The position numbers were made by a program, and so were the translations under genes. Positions 28,815-36,619 of a stretch of 64,000 nucleotides of DNA are shown here, piece by piece. This DNA comes from Dehalobacter sp. (GTDB taxonomy: Bacteria > Bacillota > Desulfitobacteriia > Desulfitobacteriales > Syntrophobotulaceae), in assembly GCA_023667845.1 (NCBI GenBank), contig JAMPIU010000050.1, forward strand, positions 1 through 64,000, written 5' to 3'. Position 1 is the stretch's first letter; the number at the start of each line of letters is the position of its first letter. The notes beneath the pieces were generated by a model, which saw only the letters and a list, made by a program, of their open reading frames with translations, had not been told where the DNA came from and did not search any database.

Positions 28815-29348
28815 TTGCCTAAGCAAAACGAACCTGAACAGGATAACGGCATGCCGGATATTTGGTCGGTACAAATCAATAAACGGTGGCAGGATATTAA
28901 TATCCTGCTGCTTGCCTATATAGGTGACGCCGTTTACGAATTATGGGTACGCAAGCATCTTCTGGAGCAGGACATTGCCAAGGTACAACTCATGCATAAG
29001 CGGGCTATTTTCTATGTACAGGCCAAAACGCAAGCAGGTATTCTGAGGCATCTCATGAACGAACTGGATGAAACGGAAACAGAGGTTGTTCTGAGGGGTC
29101 GGAATGCGAAGGGCCACTATCCACGTAGTGTTGATGTTGTCACCTACAGGCATTCTACAGCCTTCGAAGCGCTTATCGGCTACTGGCATATTACTGGCAA
29201 AAATACTCGGATGGGCGCGGTTCTAAACAACATAGACGGGATTCTTGAGACAATGGCGACAGAAAATAGCAAGAAAACAGAAAGAGGTACTTTACCCGAA
29301 GAAACCGGGAAACGGGGGGAGTCGAAACATGAAGATCACGAACTTTGA
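28815..29348 (+). CDS. mrnC: Mini-ribonuclease III
   Basis: 177 residues. It is an RNase III catalytic domain without a dsRNA-binding domain: LAYIGDAVYELWVRKHLL holds the first acidic site and TAFEALIGYWHITG the second. MrnC matures 23S rRNA ends in Bacillus. A TTG at 28815 behind AAGGG is the likely start; an ATG 12 codons later is an alternative. The C-terminal 25 residues are charged and overlap the thyX start by 20 bases. Confidence 0.9.
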   Translation: MPKQNEPEQDNGMPDIWSVQINKRWQDINILLLAYIGDAVYELWVRKHLLEQDIAKVQLMHKRAIFYVQAKTQAGILRHLMNELDETETEVVLRGRNAKGHYPRSVDVVTYRHSTAFEALIGYWHITGKNTRMGAVLNNIDGILETMATENSKKTERGTLPEETGKRGESKHEDHEL

Positions 29349-30663
29349 ACATACCGGACTGGACCGAGTCGCAGCCTGGATTAAACGGAGTCATTTAAGC
29401 GGGATATCCGCCACGGAACTAAAGAAAGTTCTGAAAACGGCCAATATATTCTTTGTTGCCGAAGGTATCAACCGGGTTCAGAGCATGCTGCTCTGTGAGC
29501 TGAAAGCATCCTATGTCCAACAAAGTCAAAGATATGTGGCGCTTGATCAGGACGCGTTTGCTTTTCCTGACCTACCGCCTGAAGATTGCCACAGAGCCTT
29601 GGAGCTCGGGCAGCAAGCATTGGATCTGTATACCAGAATGTGTGCACTGAAGGAAGGCGGGTTTAAAGGGAGACCTAAGCCTGAGCATTACCTTTACGCG
29701 ATTCCGATTGAAGATGCCCGCTATATACTGCCGCTCGCGGCAAAGACGAATCTATCCGTTTCGATGTCCGGGGACAAACTATGGGAGTTCTTTCTTTTAT
29801 TCAATGACAGGAAATATGAAGGGATATTCGAGACCCTGAAAAATGAGCTGGAAGCCTTCCTTCCGGCTGAATTACGCGTGCTGTTCTCCGATGACTATGA
29901 CAGTACGGCAGAATTAACAATCATTGAGGACTTCTATCGGACAGATTTGGCGAGAATTAATCCCGAAGATGACCTCATCTTATTATCCAGTTGTCAGGAT
30001 TTGGACATTAAGGCTGGTCTGGGCGCTCTGACCAGCACCCAAAGCAGGGCGTCTTCCGAGGTTTTGCTGTCCTGGGGGGAGGAAGCTCCAGTTAAGGCGA
30101 AAGAAATTGTCCAGAGAGTGCTTGGTTACGGTCATGAAAGTATTGCCGAACAGGTCCGGACCACTTTTGGGATGATGTGTTCCTTGGTGACGTATCACCA
30201 GCAGGTCCGTCATCGTCTGCCGGAAATGTTCCGGGAAGACTTCAGTAACCTTTTCAGCGATACAGAAAGACCGGTAATCGTTCCGGACAGCATTCGCGAT
30301 TCTCCGTTTTTGGAGGAGTTCTTAAATCTGACGGAAGCCTATCGGACATTTTCCAGGGAGATTTATCAAAAATTGGGGCTGGGCAAAGCTATGCCGTTTA
30401 TCCTGAACTGCCAGCTTTTAAAAATGATTATGTCCACAAATGCGAGGATAGACAATCAGATGCTCTCGGAAAGGACCTGCCTAAACGCCCAGTGGGAAAT
30501 CAGAAAGCTCGCTGTCAAGAAACTGAAGATCCTCAGAGAATTATCCGGTGTACTCTATGAAAAAGCACTGCCGCCCTGTCTGGTCAGCAAATGCCATGAA
30601 GGGAAGATGACCTGCGGCAAACAGCAGGAAGTAAGAGATCTGTTCTGTTTCAGGCAAAAGTAA
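29329..30663 (+). CDS. Double-domain ThyX-like protein (divergent FAD-dependent thymidylate synthase)
   Basis: 444 residues, about twice a usual ThyX. The first half has a SQRYVAL motif at residues 66-72 and EDARYILPLAAKTNLSVSMS, which mirror the ThyX ...S-x-RY and ARxxLP elements, but no RHR. The second half has GHESIAEQ and RHRLPEMFRED (residues 294 on) in place of RHRx7S, and NARIDNQMLSERTCLNAQWE. Canonical ThyX makes dTMP with FAD and methylene-tetrahydrofolate. The catalytic signature is split and altered between halves, so activity is uncertain. GGGGGGA precedes the start. A DHFR gene follows. Confidence 0.75.
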   Translation: MKITNFEHTGLDRVAAWIKRSHLSGISATELKKVLKTANIFFVAEGINRVQSMLLCELKASYVQQSQRYVALDQDAFAFPDLPPEDCHRALELGQQALDLYTRMCALKEGGFKGRPKPEHYLYAIPIEDARYILPLAAKTNLSVSMSGDKLWEFFLLFNDRKYEGIFETLKNELEAFLPAELRVLFSDDYDSTAELTIIEDFYRTDLARINPEDDLILLSSCQDLDIKAGLGALTSTQSRASSEVLLSWGEEAPVKAKEIVQRVLGYGHESIAEQVRTTFGMMCSLVTYHQQVRHRLPEMFREDFSNLFSDTERPVIVPDSIRDSPFLEEFLNLTEAYRTFSREIYQKLGLGKAMPFILNCQLLKMIMSTNARIDNQMLSERTCLNAQWEIRKLAVKKLKILRELSGVLYEKALPPCLVSKCHEGKMTCGKQQEVRDLFCFRQK

Positions 30664-30744
30664 CGGCTGCGATTCACATGCAGCATTTTATTATCCACAG
30701 ATGATTTGTTGCGTCGATCTGGAAATTTTTCAGGGGGCTAAGGA

Positions 30745-31233
30745 ATGAAAGCAATCGTTTCGGTAGATCAAAACTGGGGTATTGGCTATAAAGGAGACCT
30801 GCTGCTGAGAATTCCGGAAGATATGAAGTTTTTTAAGCAGATGACCCTCGGCAAGGTTGCGGTCATGGGCAGAGGGACTTATGAATCATTGCCAGGGAAA
30901 GAACCTTTGAAGGACAGAACCAATATCGTCCTGAGTACAAACAGGGATTTTCAGGACGACAGAGTTATAATCTGCCATTCGCTGGAGGACCTGCTTCAGG
31001 AGCTGAAAAAATACCCTTCGGACGATATCTGTGTGATTGGCGGAGAATCACTTTTTCAGCTGCTCATGCCCTATCTGAATGAACTGTATGTGACAAAAAT
31101 CAGGCACACATTCCCTGCGGATAAGCATCTTAGGAATGTCGATGAAGATGACAATTGGAGAGTTGAGTCCGAGGGTGAATTGCAAACTTATAATGACATT
31201 CAGTACAGTGTTGTAAAATATGTAAGAAAGTGA
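30745..31233 (+). CDS. folA: Dihydrofolate reductase
   Basis: 162 residues, the normal length. Family motifs are the N-terminal IVSVDQNWGIGYKGDLLLRIPEDM (substrate/acidic residue region), GKVAVMGRGTYESL (NADPH binding) and ICVIGGESLFQLL. It regenerates tetrahydrofolate, needed when a ThyA-type synthase oxidises it. A GGGGGCTAAGG site precedes the ATG. It lies 81 bases after the ThyX-like gene. Confidence 0.93.
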   Translation: MKAIVSVDQNWGIGYKGDLLLRIPEDMKFFKQMTLGKVAVMGRGTYESLPGKEPLKDRTNIVLSTNRDFQDDRVIICHSLEDLLQELKKYPSDDICVIGGESLFQLLMPYLNELYVTKIRHTFPADKHLRNVDEDDNWRVESEGELQTYNDIQYSVVKYVRK

Positions 31234-31264
31234 ACGTCGTAATATACAAATTTTAGAGGTTAGT

Positions 31265-32038
31265 ATGCTACGAGCAAACTTTCGAAAGGAGAAACCGGCT
31301 TTGGAAGAAAATATTGTGTGCGGGCGCAACGCTGTGACCGAACTGATCAAATCCGGGAATCCGGTAAATAAAGTGCTGGTCAAAAATGAAAAGGGGCAGG
31401 GAAGAAATTCGGACATCCTGCATCTGCTTAAAACGCGTGGCATACCGTACCAATTTGTGGAGAATACTGTCCTGGACAAATATACTGCCGGAGAAAAGCA
31501 TCAGGGAGTGGTGGCATTTACTGCTGCCAAAGAATATGCAGAACCATCCGATATTATGGAGATAGCAAGGCAAAAAGGGGAAGATCCATTTATCCTTGTT
31601 CTGGATGAGATCGAGGATCCGCATAATCTAGGAGCTCTTCTTCGGACTGCCGATGCAGCGGGTGTTCATGGGGTGATCATTCCAAAAAGAAGAAGTGCCG
31701 CACTCACACCTGCTGTCGGCAGAACGTCGGCCGGAGCTGTGGAATATGTGCCTGTGGCCAGAGTAAGCAATCTTGTCCAGACACTGAAATATCTCAAAGA
31801 AGAGGGCTGCTGGGTATCCGGTGCGGAAGCCGGCGGCAAAGATATCTATCAGGCGGGACTGAAAGGGCCAAGGGTCATCGTCATTGGCGGAGAGGATAAG
31901 GGACTCGGTAGACTGATCCGGGAAACCTGTGATGAAATTATATCCTTACCAATGTGTGGCAGAATTTCATCTTTGAATGCCAGCGTAGCCGGATCCATCA
32001 TCATGTATGAGGTACGGAGACAGAGAAATCAGACTTAA
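31265..32038 (+). CDS. rlmB: 23S rRNA (guanosine-2'-O-)-methyltransferase RlmB-type
   Basis: 257 residues with a SpoU/TrmH fold. The N-terminal L30e-like substrate-binding domain begins IVCGRNAVTELIKSG. The SPOUT motifs are LVLDEIEDPHNLGALLRTAD, VIVIGGEDKGL and SLPMCGRISSLNASVAGSI. An ATG at 31265 behind GAGG, or a TTG at 31301 behind GAAAGGAG, could be used; the conserved part begins after the latter. Confidence 0.92.
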   Translation: MLRANFRKEKPALEENIVCGRNAVTELIKSGNPVNKVLVKNEKGQGRNSDILHLLKTRGIPYQFVENTVLDKYTAGEKHQGVVAFTAAKEYAEPSDIMEIARQKGEDPFILVLDEIEDPHNLGALLRTADAAGVHGVIIPKRRSAALTPAVGRTSAGAVEYVPVARVSNLVQTLKYLKEEGCWVSGAEAGGKDIYQAGLKGPRVIVIGGEDKGLGRLIRETCDEIISLPMCGRISSLNASVAGSIIMYEVRRQRNQT

Positions 32039-32064
32039 TCTGCCATATCCCGCCAATCTTCATC

Positions 32065-32094
32065 TTGACGCTATTTGTGCATTTCAGGTATAAT
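32065..32094 (+). promoter_or_regulatory. SigA promoter of sigH
   Basis: TTGACG, 18 bases, TATAAT, followed by a leader of about 65 bases. This is one of the best promoter matches in the window. Confidence 0.75.
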
Positions 32095-32163
32095 TGTTTT
32101 GTTATAAGCATATAATGGAGGCTTCAGCGTTACCTTCGTGAATCGGTTTCGGGAGGGATGGAC

Positions 32164-32817
32164 TTGACTTACAGTATCCAGACAGAGATTCCAGAAGAAT
32201 TCGAGGCTAATGAGTACATAGCAGATGAGGAACTAGTTGAGTTAGCAAAGATCGGTGACGCAGAAGCTCAGGAGTACTTGATCAATAAGTACAAGAATTT
32301 TGTCAGAGCAAAAGCCAGATCGTATTTCTTGATCGGTGCGGATAGGGAAGATATCATTCAAGAAGGCATGATTGGGCTGTATAAAGCAATTCGTGACTTT
32401 CGTGGGGACAAGCTCTCCTCTTTCAGAGCATTTGCCGAGTTATGCATAACTCGGCAGATTATTACAGCGATCAAGACGGCTACCAGACAAAAGCATATTC
32501 CGCTCAATTCGTACGTATCGCTGAACAAACCTATTTATGATGAGGATTCCGACAGGACGCTCTTGGATGTTATTTCTGGAAATAAGATCACGGATCCCGA
32601 GGAACTGATCATCAGCAGGGAAGAATTTGACGATATTGAAGAAAAGATGGGCGAAATTTTAAGTTCGCTCGAATGGGAAGTGCTGATGTCCTATCTTGAA
32701 GGCAAATCTTATCAGGAGATTGCCGTAGATCTCGACAGGCATGTCAAATCCATTGACAATGCACTGCAGCGGGTCAAGCGAAAGTTGGAAAGGTATCTGG
32801 AGCACAGAGGGGCCTAA
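32164..32817 (+). CDS. sigH: RNA polymerase sigma-H factor
   Basis: About 217 residues. Region 2 is seen in NKYKNFVRAKARSYFLIGADREDIIQEGMIGLYKAIRDF and region 4 in EVLMSYLEGKSYQEIAVDLDRHVKSIDNALQRVKRKLERYL. SigH directs early sporulation and transition-phase genes. GGGAGG at 32151-32156 is ideally placed for TTG 32164, while ATG 32158 would leave one base. Its position between rlmB and the secE-nusG region is conserved across Firmicutes. Confidence 0.95.
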   Translation: MTYSIQTEIPEEFEANEYIADEELVELAKIGDAEAQEYLINKYKNFVRAKARSYFLIGADREDIIQEGMIGLYKAIRDFRGDKLSSFRAFAELCITRQIITAIKTATRQKHIPLNSYVSLNKPIYDEDSDRTLLDVISGNKITDPEELIISREEFDDIEEKMGEILSSLEWEVLMSYLEGKSYQEIAVDLDRHVKSIDNALQRVKRKLERYLEHRGA

Positions 32818-32890
32818 AATTCCATACAATATGAATAAAATCAGACACTCTGTTTTGTAAATTCTTCCAGAAAAAAAATGACTTTTATTG

Positions 32891-32920
32891 TTGACAAGTG
32901 GCCGTAATCTTTGATACAAT
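32891..32920 (+). promoter_or_regulatory. SigA promoter of the tRNA cluster
   Basis: TTGACA, 18 bases, TACAAT, ending 15 bases before the first tRNA. Confidence 0.8.
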
Positions 32921-32935
32921 ACGTTGGTGTCCAAT

Positions 32936-33011
32936 GCCGATGTAGCTCAATTGGTAGAGCAGCTGATTTGTAATCAGCAGGTTGCGGGTTCGAGTCCCAT
33001 CGTCGGCTCCA
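32936..33011 (+). tRNA. tRNA-Thr (TGT)
   Basis: A 76-base cloverleaf with acceptor GCCGATG / CGTCGGC, anticodon loop TTTGTAA (anticodon TGT), T-loop GGTTCGAGTCC and encoded CCA. Confidence 0.95.
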
Positions 33012-33019
33012 ATTGAAAT

Positions 33020-33103
33020 GGGTAGGTGGCCGAGTGGTTAAAGGCGGCAGACTGTAAATCTGTTCCGAAAGGTACGGTGGTTCGAATCCATCCCTGCCCA
33101 CCA
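33020..33103 (+). tRNA. tRNA-Tyr (GTA)
   Basis: 84 bases with a long variable arm (class II), anticodon GTA in ACTGTAAAT, acceptor GGGTAGG / CCTGCCC, and encoded CCA. Confidence 0.95.
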
Positions 33104-33145
33104 TTCTATAATTGGAGATATCGAGCTGGAACGTTTATTTAACAT

Positions 33146-33220
<75 letters not shown>

Positions 33221-33317
33221 ATGGTGCTTACATCGCTTATGGCATTGATTTCGATCTTGTCGTCAGCGATTTTTATATTTACGATATATTTTTTTAATAA
33301 TTCCTTCGGATCATTTT

Positions 33318-33342
33318 GGATGCGATCGGCATCCTTTTTTAA
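33318..33342 (+). terminator. Terminator of the tRNA cluster
   Basis: GGATGC / GCATCC around GATCG is followed by six T. Confidence 0.75.
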
Positions 33343-33344
33343 TT

Positions 33345-33999
33345 CTATAATAAGACATCTCTACTTACAGGTGGCAAGGGAATAATTTTTTTTAACTGCT
33401 GCTCTAATATTTTCTTTCTGGCTTCGTGTTCTGTTATTCTGTCTCGTACAGCGTCAGAATTAAGACCGCTTTCTAACAATTTCATAAGGTTGCTGATTTT
33501 AACATCCAAGTCAGTGATTTCTTTCTTAATTGATTCTGAAGAATTCTCAGAGTTATGGGATGAGCTGGTCTCAACGATCGCATCTGCCGCTTTTTCTATC
33601 ATTTCCCCTGAAAAAATTGAACTCTTAAGAAGACTTACAACAAGAGGCTCTATATCATTGGCTGCAATATTTTTGCAGTCACGAGTCACAGGTATGGAGC
33701 CTTGTTTTATTTGCGCATTTATAAGATTTGTACTCGTATCCTTTCTTATTGATAGTGGTAACGCCAATAAAGGCTCCACCGCACTTATGACATTTTATCA
33801 GTCCGGATAAGAGATATTCACGTCTACCTTTGTTTACAGCATTATGCTTATTAGCTTCCATTCTTAATCTCACCTTCCCCCATGTTTCATCATTAATAAG
33901 ATTAGGGATTATCCCCTCAAGAATAACTGCATTTGGATTATCTTTTCTTCCGGCCCATTTACCAAGAAATTTATGGGTCTTTTTATTCCACGAATACAA
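33345..33999 (-). pseudogene. Frameshifted, 5'-truncated large serine recombinase
   Basis: Two overlapping minus-strand frames form one protein. The first (33999 down to about 33680) has the end of the recombinase domain (AVILEGIIPNLINDETWGKV) and the zinc ribbon YLLSGLIKCHKCGGAFIGVT followed by YKCANKTRLHTC. Reading then has to move to the second frame (33779-33345), which continues with NIAANDIEPLVVSLLKSSIF and the C-terminal coiled coil. The catalytic resolvase domain with its serine is missing entirely. It lies next to the initiator tRNA gene and is a remnant of an integrated element. Confidence 0.8.
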
Positions 34000-34333
34000 G
34001 ACCTGGAAGTGGACGAAGTAATCATTCAGGCGATTAAGAGAAGCCGAATTCGAACCGGGGTGATGATCAGGCAGATAGAGACTTGCTTAGAAATATTAAG
34101 AATTGGGCAAATAGAAAAGCAACAGCCAGAAAAATATGAGGTTATTTATTGTTTGTATATGGATAAGGCCAAGAAGGAGTATTGAATGGGGAGAGTCAAT
34201 TAGGACAATAGCGCTAGAAATACCCTGCGGGGAAGGCACGGTACGGCGCTGGAAAAATGAGATGATTAGTGAACTTAGTATTTTATTGTTTGGCGTAGAC
34301 GGCTTAAAACCTAGATATTTAGCGGATATTTAG
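33973..34333 (+). pseudogene. Frameshifted ArpU/RinA-like phage regulator
   Basis: Two plus-strand frames complement each other: 33973-34185 (VDEVIIQAIKRSRIRTGVMI ... YEVIYCLYMDKAKKEY) and, after a frame change near 34140-34185, up to 34333 (GESIRTIALEIPCGEGTVRR, WKNEMISELSILLFGVDGLK). The order helix-rich N-terminus, helix-turn-helix and RRWKNEM... is that of the ArpU-type late phage transcription regulators. Its start runs directly into the recombinase remnant on the other strand, which suggests a deletion junction at about 33985-34010. Confidence 0.6.
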
Positions 34334-34433
34334 AGTGTTTTACCCATGATCAAAGCGTGATCAAAACATGGATTTTACATGGCATATCAGCGGTGGTAAA
34401 ATTGTATCGTAAAGTGGTGTGAGCAAAAATAAA

Positions 34434-34463
34434 CATAAAAAGGACCGCCCAGAATGGACGGTC
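34434..34463 (-). terminator. Terminator of the ymaF-like gene
   Basis: GACCGCCC / GGACGGTC (one mismatch; 34443-34450 with 34456-34463). On the minus strand it is followed by CCTTTTTATG. Confidence 0.6.
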
Positions 34464-34500
34464 TTAACCCCATTTATAAGTGACTAGATTTTAGTATTTT

Positions 34501-34920
34501 TTAAGTCAACGGAGTTAAGGGACTCTCAATTAGGGTTGCCAATTGAAACGGATGAAAGTGACCATCATTTACTGTTGTATTACCTTGGACAAAGTGCACA
34601 TGTTTACCATTCCCAACGTTTATTGGTGGTCCTGTAATTACTCTTATTTCGTGGTGATGATTATCAAAAAAGTCTGTATTTGTAGATATTGCATGTCTAT
34701 GACCACCTATCGATGGGATAACCCCGCCAGAAACTCCAGCAACCCGGTGATTGTGTCGATCTTCGCCCGCCTCTGCTAATTTCGTACTACCTTCAAATTC
34801 ATGAACATGGGTTCGTCTCAATAGAACATTTCCAACTCTATTAAATAATAACCCCAATTCTATCATTCCTCTCAATTTTGATTCAAGCGGAGGCTTATAC
34901 TTGGAATCCCTCCGTTTCAT
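34501..34920 (-). CDS. ymaF: YmaF family protein
   Basis: 139 residues, rich in histidine. The family pattern is visible in THVHEFEGSTKLAE, DRHNHRVAGVSGG, GGHRHAISTNTDFFDNHHHE, GKHVHFVQGNTTVNDGHFHP. YmaF-type proteins are small, of unknown function, and common in sporeformers; histidine clusters suggest metal binding. The upstream ribosome binding site is poor, and an internal ATG at 34869 behind GAGAGGA is an alternative start. Confidence 0.75.
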   Translation of the reverse strand: MKRRDSKYKPPLESKLRGMIELGLLFNRVGNVLLRRTHVHEFEGSTKLAEAGEDRHNHRVAGVSGGVIPSIGGHRHAISTNTDFFDNHHHEIRVITGPPINVGNGKHVHFVQGNTTVNDGHFHPFQLATLIESPLTPLT

Positions 34921-35056
34921 AAGATAGGGGTTAAAAATGAAGGTTCAATATAATTTATGACAAGTTGTCCAAATCGGCCACAAGAAAGATTTAAATCGTA
35001 AGTAGGCTTTTTTACAACAAGAACAGCCCGAGATGGACGGTCTTTACTTATGTGCA

Positions 35057-35097
35057 GGAAAATACTTCCTTTTGTCGAAGATAAGAGCAAAAGGAGG
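35057..35097 (+). promoter_or_regulatory. Leader element copy A with Spo0A-box-like heptamer
   Basis: GGAAAATACTTCC hairpin, then TTTTGTCGAAG, then a spacer and AAAAGGAGGTG. TGTCGAA matches the Spo0A box (TGNCGAA). The same arrangement is found at 35845-35889 before another small gene. Confidence 0.5.
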
Positions 35098-35107
35098 TGA
35101 AAAAAGC

Positions 35108-35311
35108 GTGCTGAATGAAAAAGATTATATGGAAATGGCGGCAACAATCTTTGCCGGGATGATGCAAAATAATGGAGTCGAAGTAATGTTAGAGCAAGAC
35201 TCTGCTGGAGAAGTCCATGTTTTATTTAAAACAAAGAATTTTAGCGGAGCAACAAATGCCGCGACAATAATGTCGTCAATCGTTAAGGGACTAAAAAATA
35301 CAGATGTCTAA
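35108..35311 (+). CDS. Small hypothetical protein (67 aa)
   Basis: GTG start behind AAGGAGGTG. The sequence MLNEKDYMEMAATIFAGMMQ then NNGVEVMLEQDSAG and VHVLFKTKNF predicts a helix followed by a beta hairpin and a C-terminal helix. I recognise no family. It is followed by its own terminator, and its leader carries a Spo0A-box-like site. A gene of 52 codons just downstream also contains an NGVE motif. Confidence 0.6.
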   Translation: MLNEKDYMEMAATIFAGMMQNNGVEVMLEQDSAGEVHVLFKTKNFSGATNAATIMSSIVKGLKNTDV

Positions 35312-35355
35312 TATTGAGCCTTCTAGCTCTTTTCCCATATTCTCCAAAACAAACG

Positions 35356-35384
35356 AAGACCGCCCGAAATGGACGGTCTTTTGC
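35356..35384 (+). terminator. Terminator after the 67-aa gene
   Basis: AAGACCGCCC / GGACGGTCTT (one mismatch) around GAAAT, followed by TTTTGC. Confidence 0.75.
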
Positions 35385-35439
35385 TATGGAATAAAATAAT
35401 TGTTTCTACGGATATTATTTAAAAAAGGCGGTGTAAGTG

Positions 35440-35598
35440 ATGAAAAATATTAGTACATTGGATTTGACAAATGAACTGATGGGCAGAAATGGAGTCGAGA
35501 GCATTTCTGTTGAGGTATACGAAGAAGTTCGAATAATAAGTAATAAGACTGAAAAAATTGTTCAAGGGCCCGCTATTATCCTGATTAACCAGGATTAA
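35440..35598 (+). CDS. Very small hypothetical protein (52 aa)
   Basis: ATG at 35440 behind AAAGGCGGTG, stop TAA at 35596-35598. It reads MKNISTLDLTNELMGRNGVE, then SISVEVYEEVRIISNKTEK and a hydrophobic end. No family is recognised. The good ribosome binding site and the position between two terminator-bounded small genes support it as real. It meets the KTSC gene tail to tail with a 4-base overlap. Confidence 0.5.
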   Translation: MKNISTLDLTNELMGRNGVESISVEVYEEVRIISNKTEKIVQGPAIILINQD

Positions 35599-35804
35599 AG
35601 CTTTCGATAACGGTAGTGATTTTTTATATGTGCTGCATGATATTCCCCGTGTGATGGGGCGTTCATAAGGCCTCTATAAATACTTTCAGGGACATTGAAA
35701 TAAGCGTATGACCCGCTGCTGCGAAACCTAATGTACAATGTTTGAGTCGATGGTTCATATGCAACAGCAGATAAGTTGGACGAAACAACCGGTATCCAAT
35801 TCAT
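35595..35804 (-). CDS. KTSC domain protein
   Basis: 69 residues covering a full KTSC domain: PVVSSNLSAVAYEPSTQTLY, then IRFRSSGSYAYFNVPESIYR and the conserved APSHGEYHAAHIKNHYRYRK. KTSC domains occur alone or fused to nucleic-acid enzymes, including in phages; a role in nucleic acid binding is inferred in the literature. AAAGGAGGG precedes the start on the minus strand. Confidence 0.85.
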   Translation of the reverse strand: MNWIPVVSSNLSAVAYEPSTQTLYIRFRSSGSYAYFNVPESIYRGLMNAPSHGEYHAAHIKNHYRYRKL

Positions 35805-35844
35805 AACATATCCCTCCTTTTATGGAAAGTTTCTACATCTAACA

Positions 35845-35889
35845 GGGAAAACCTTCCTTTTTGTCGAATAGATTATCAAAAGGAGGGGG
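35845..35889 (+). promoter_or_regulatory. Leader element copy B with Spo0A-box-like heptamer
   Basis: GGGAAAACCTTCC then TTTTTGTCGAATAG and, after a spacer, CAAAAGGAGGGG. It aligns with copy A (35057-35097) over hairpin, TGTCGAA and ribosome binding site. Confidence 0.5.
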
Positions 35890-35894
35890 TATAC

Positions 35895-36326
35895 TTGGAT
35901 TTTAGCGATTTTAAAATGCCAAAAATTGAGTTACAGAAGCTTGAAATCCCTCGACTAGAGCTAAATACAAATCTAATGAATACAATAAATGACTCAATGA
36001 GAGAACGTGAAGAAGCAATTACAAGAGAAAAACAAGAAGAAAGGGAACATCGTGAAGCTGTGCTTGCTGCACTTCAAGGCATTGAAAAAAATACATCTGG
36101 TATTTCCGAGTTAATTTTACTAGTATCAAAAAATGATGAGAAGCAAGATGAAATATTTGATTTATTAGTTGAAGTATTATCGATTGCCAAAGCCAAGGAT
36201 AAGGAAGAAGCTGAATCAATATATCGAAAAGTTATGAAAAAGATAGGTGACTTTTCAGGTGACATAGAGACCATACAAAAACTTTTTGGTTGGGCGGGGA
36301 TAATCTTTTCAATGGTTGGAAGTTAG
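35895..36326 (+). CDS. Hypothetical coiled-coil protein with hydrophobic C-terminus
   Basis: 143 residues from a TTG behind AGGAGGGGG. The N-terminus has a short amphipathic repeat (FKMPKIELQKLEIPRLEL). A long charged coiled coil follows (MREREEAITREKQEEREHRE), and the last 15 residues (LFGWAGIIFSMVGS) are hydrophobic. The shape resembles small membrane-active or phage/toxin-type proteins, but I do not recognise a family. Confidence 0.55.
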   Translation: MDFSDFKMPKIELQKLEIPRLELNTNLMNTINDSMREREEAITREKQEEREHREAVLAALQGIEKNTSGISELILLVSKNDEKQDEIFDLLVEVLSIAKAKDKEEAESIYRKVMKKIGDFSGDIETIQKLFGWAGIIFSMVGS

Positions 36327-36462
36327 TTTTAATCAAGAGCCTTATTCAAAACACTCTCCGATAACTCCGATCATCGTACCAAACTTCATCTACTGTGATC
36401 TTAAAGAATTCATATCAAATTATCGGTTGCATACGAGGAAGGAAGGCTCGGTCTAACTGCGT

Positions 36463-36480
36463 CCGGCTGGCGCCAGCCGG
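36463..36480. repeat. 18-bp perfect GC-rich palindrome in a gene-free gap
   Basis: CCGGCTGGC / GCCAGCCGG. It lies in the 293-base gap 36327-36619, where an apparent 68-codon frame (36395-36601) has no ribosome binding site and an unusual Arg-rich translation. The stretch is better explained as a structured or repetitive element than as a gene. Confidence 0.6.
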
Positions 36481-36619
36481 AAGGCGAAATCGTCTCTCTC
36501 ATTTTCTCTACACAGTCAATTTGATAGGAGAACTTGAATATCGTGTCACAAATTATAAAAAACCGGTCTTTCATTCTATCTATTGGTATGCTAGTATATA
36601 AAACAGGGAGCTGGTAAAA

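Noticed and set aside
36395-36601. 68-codon open frame in the gap before the coiled-coil gene
   Set aside because: No ribosome binding site, Arg-rich composition and a perfect palindrome inside; better read as a non-coding element.
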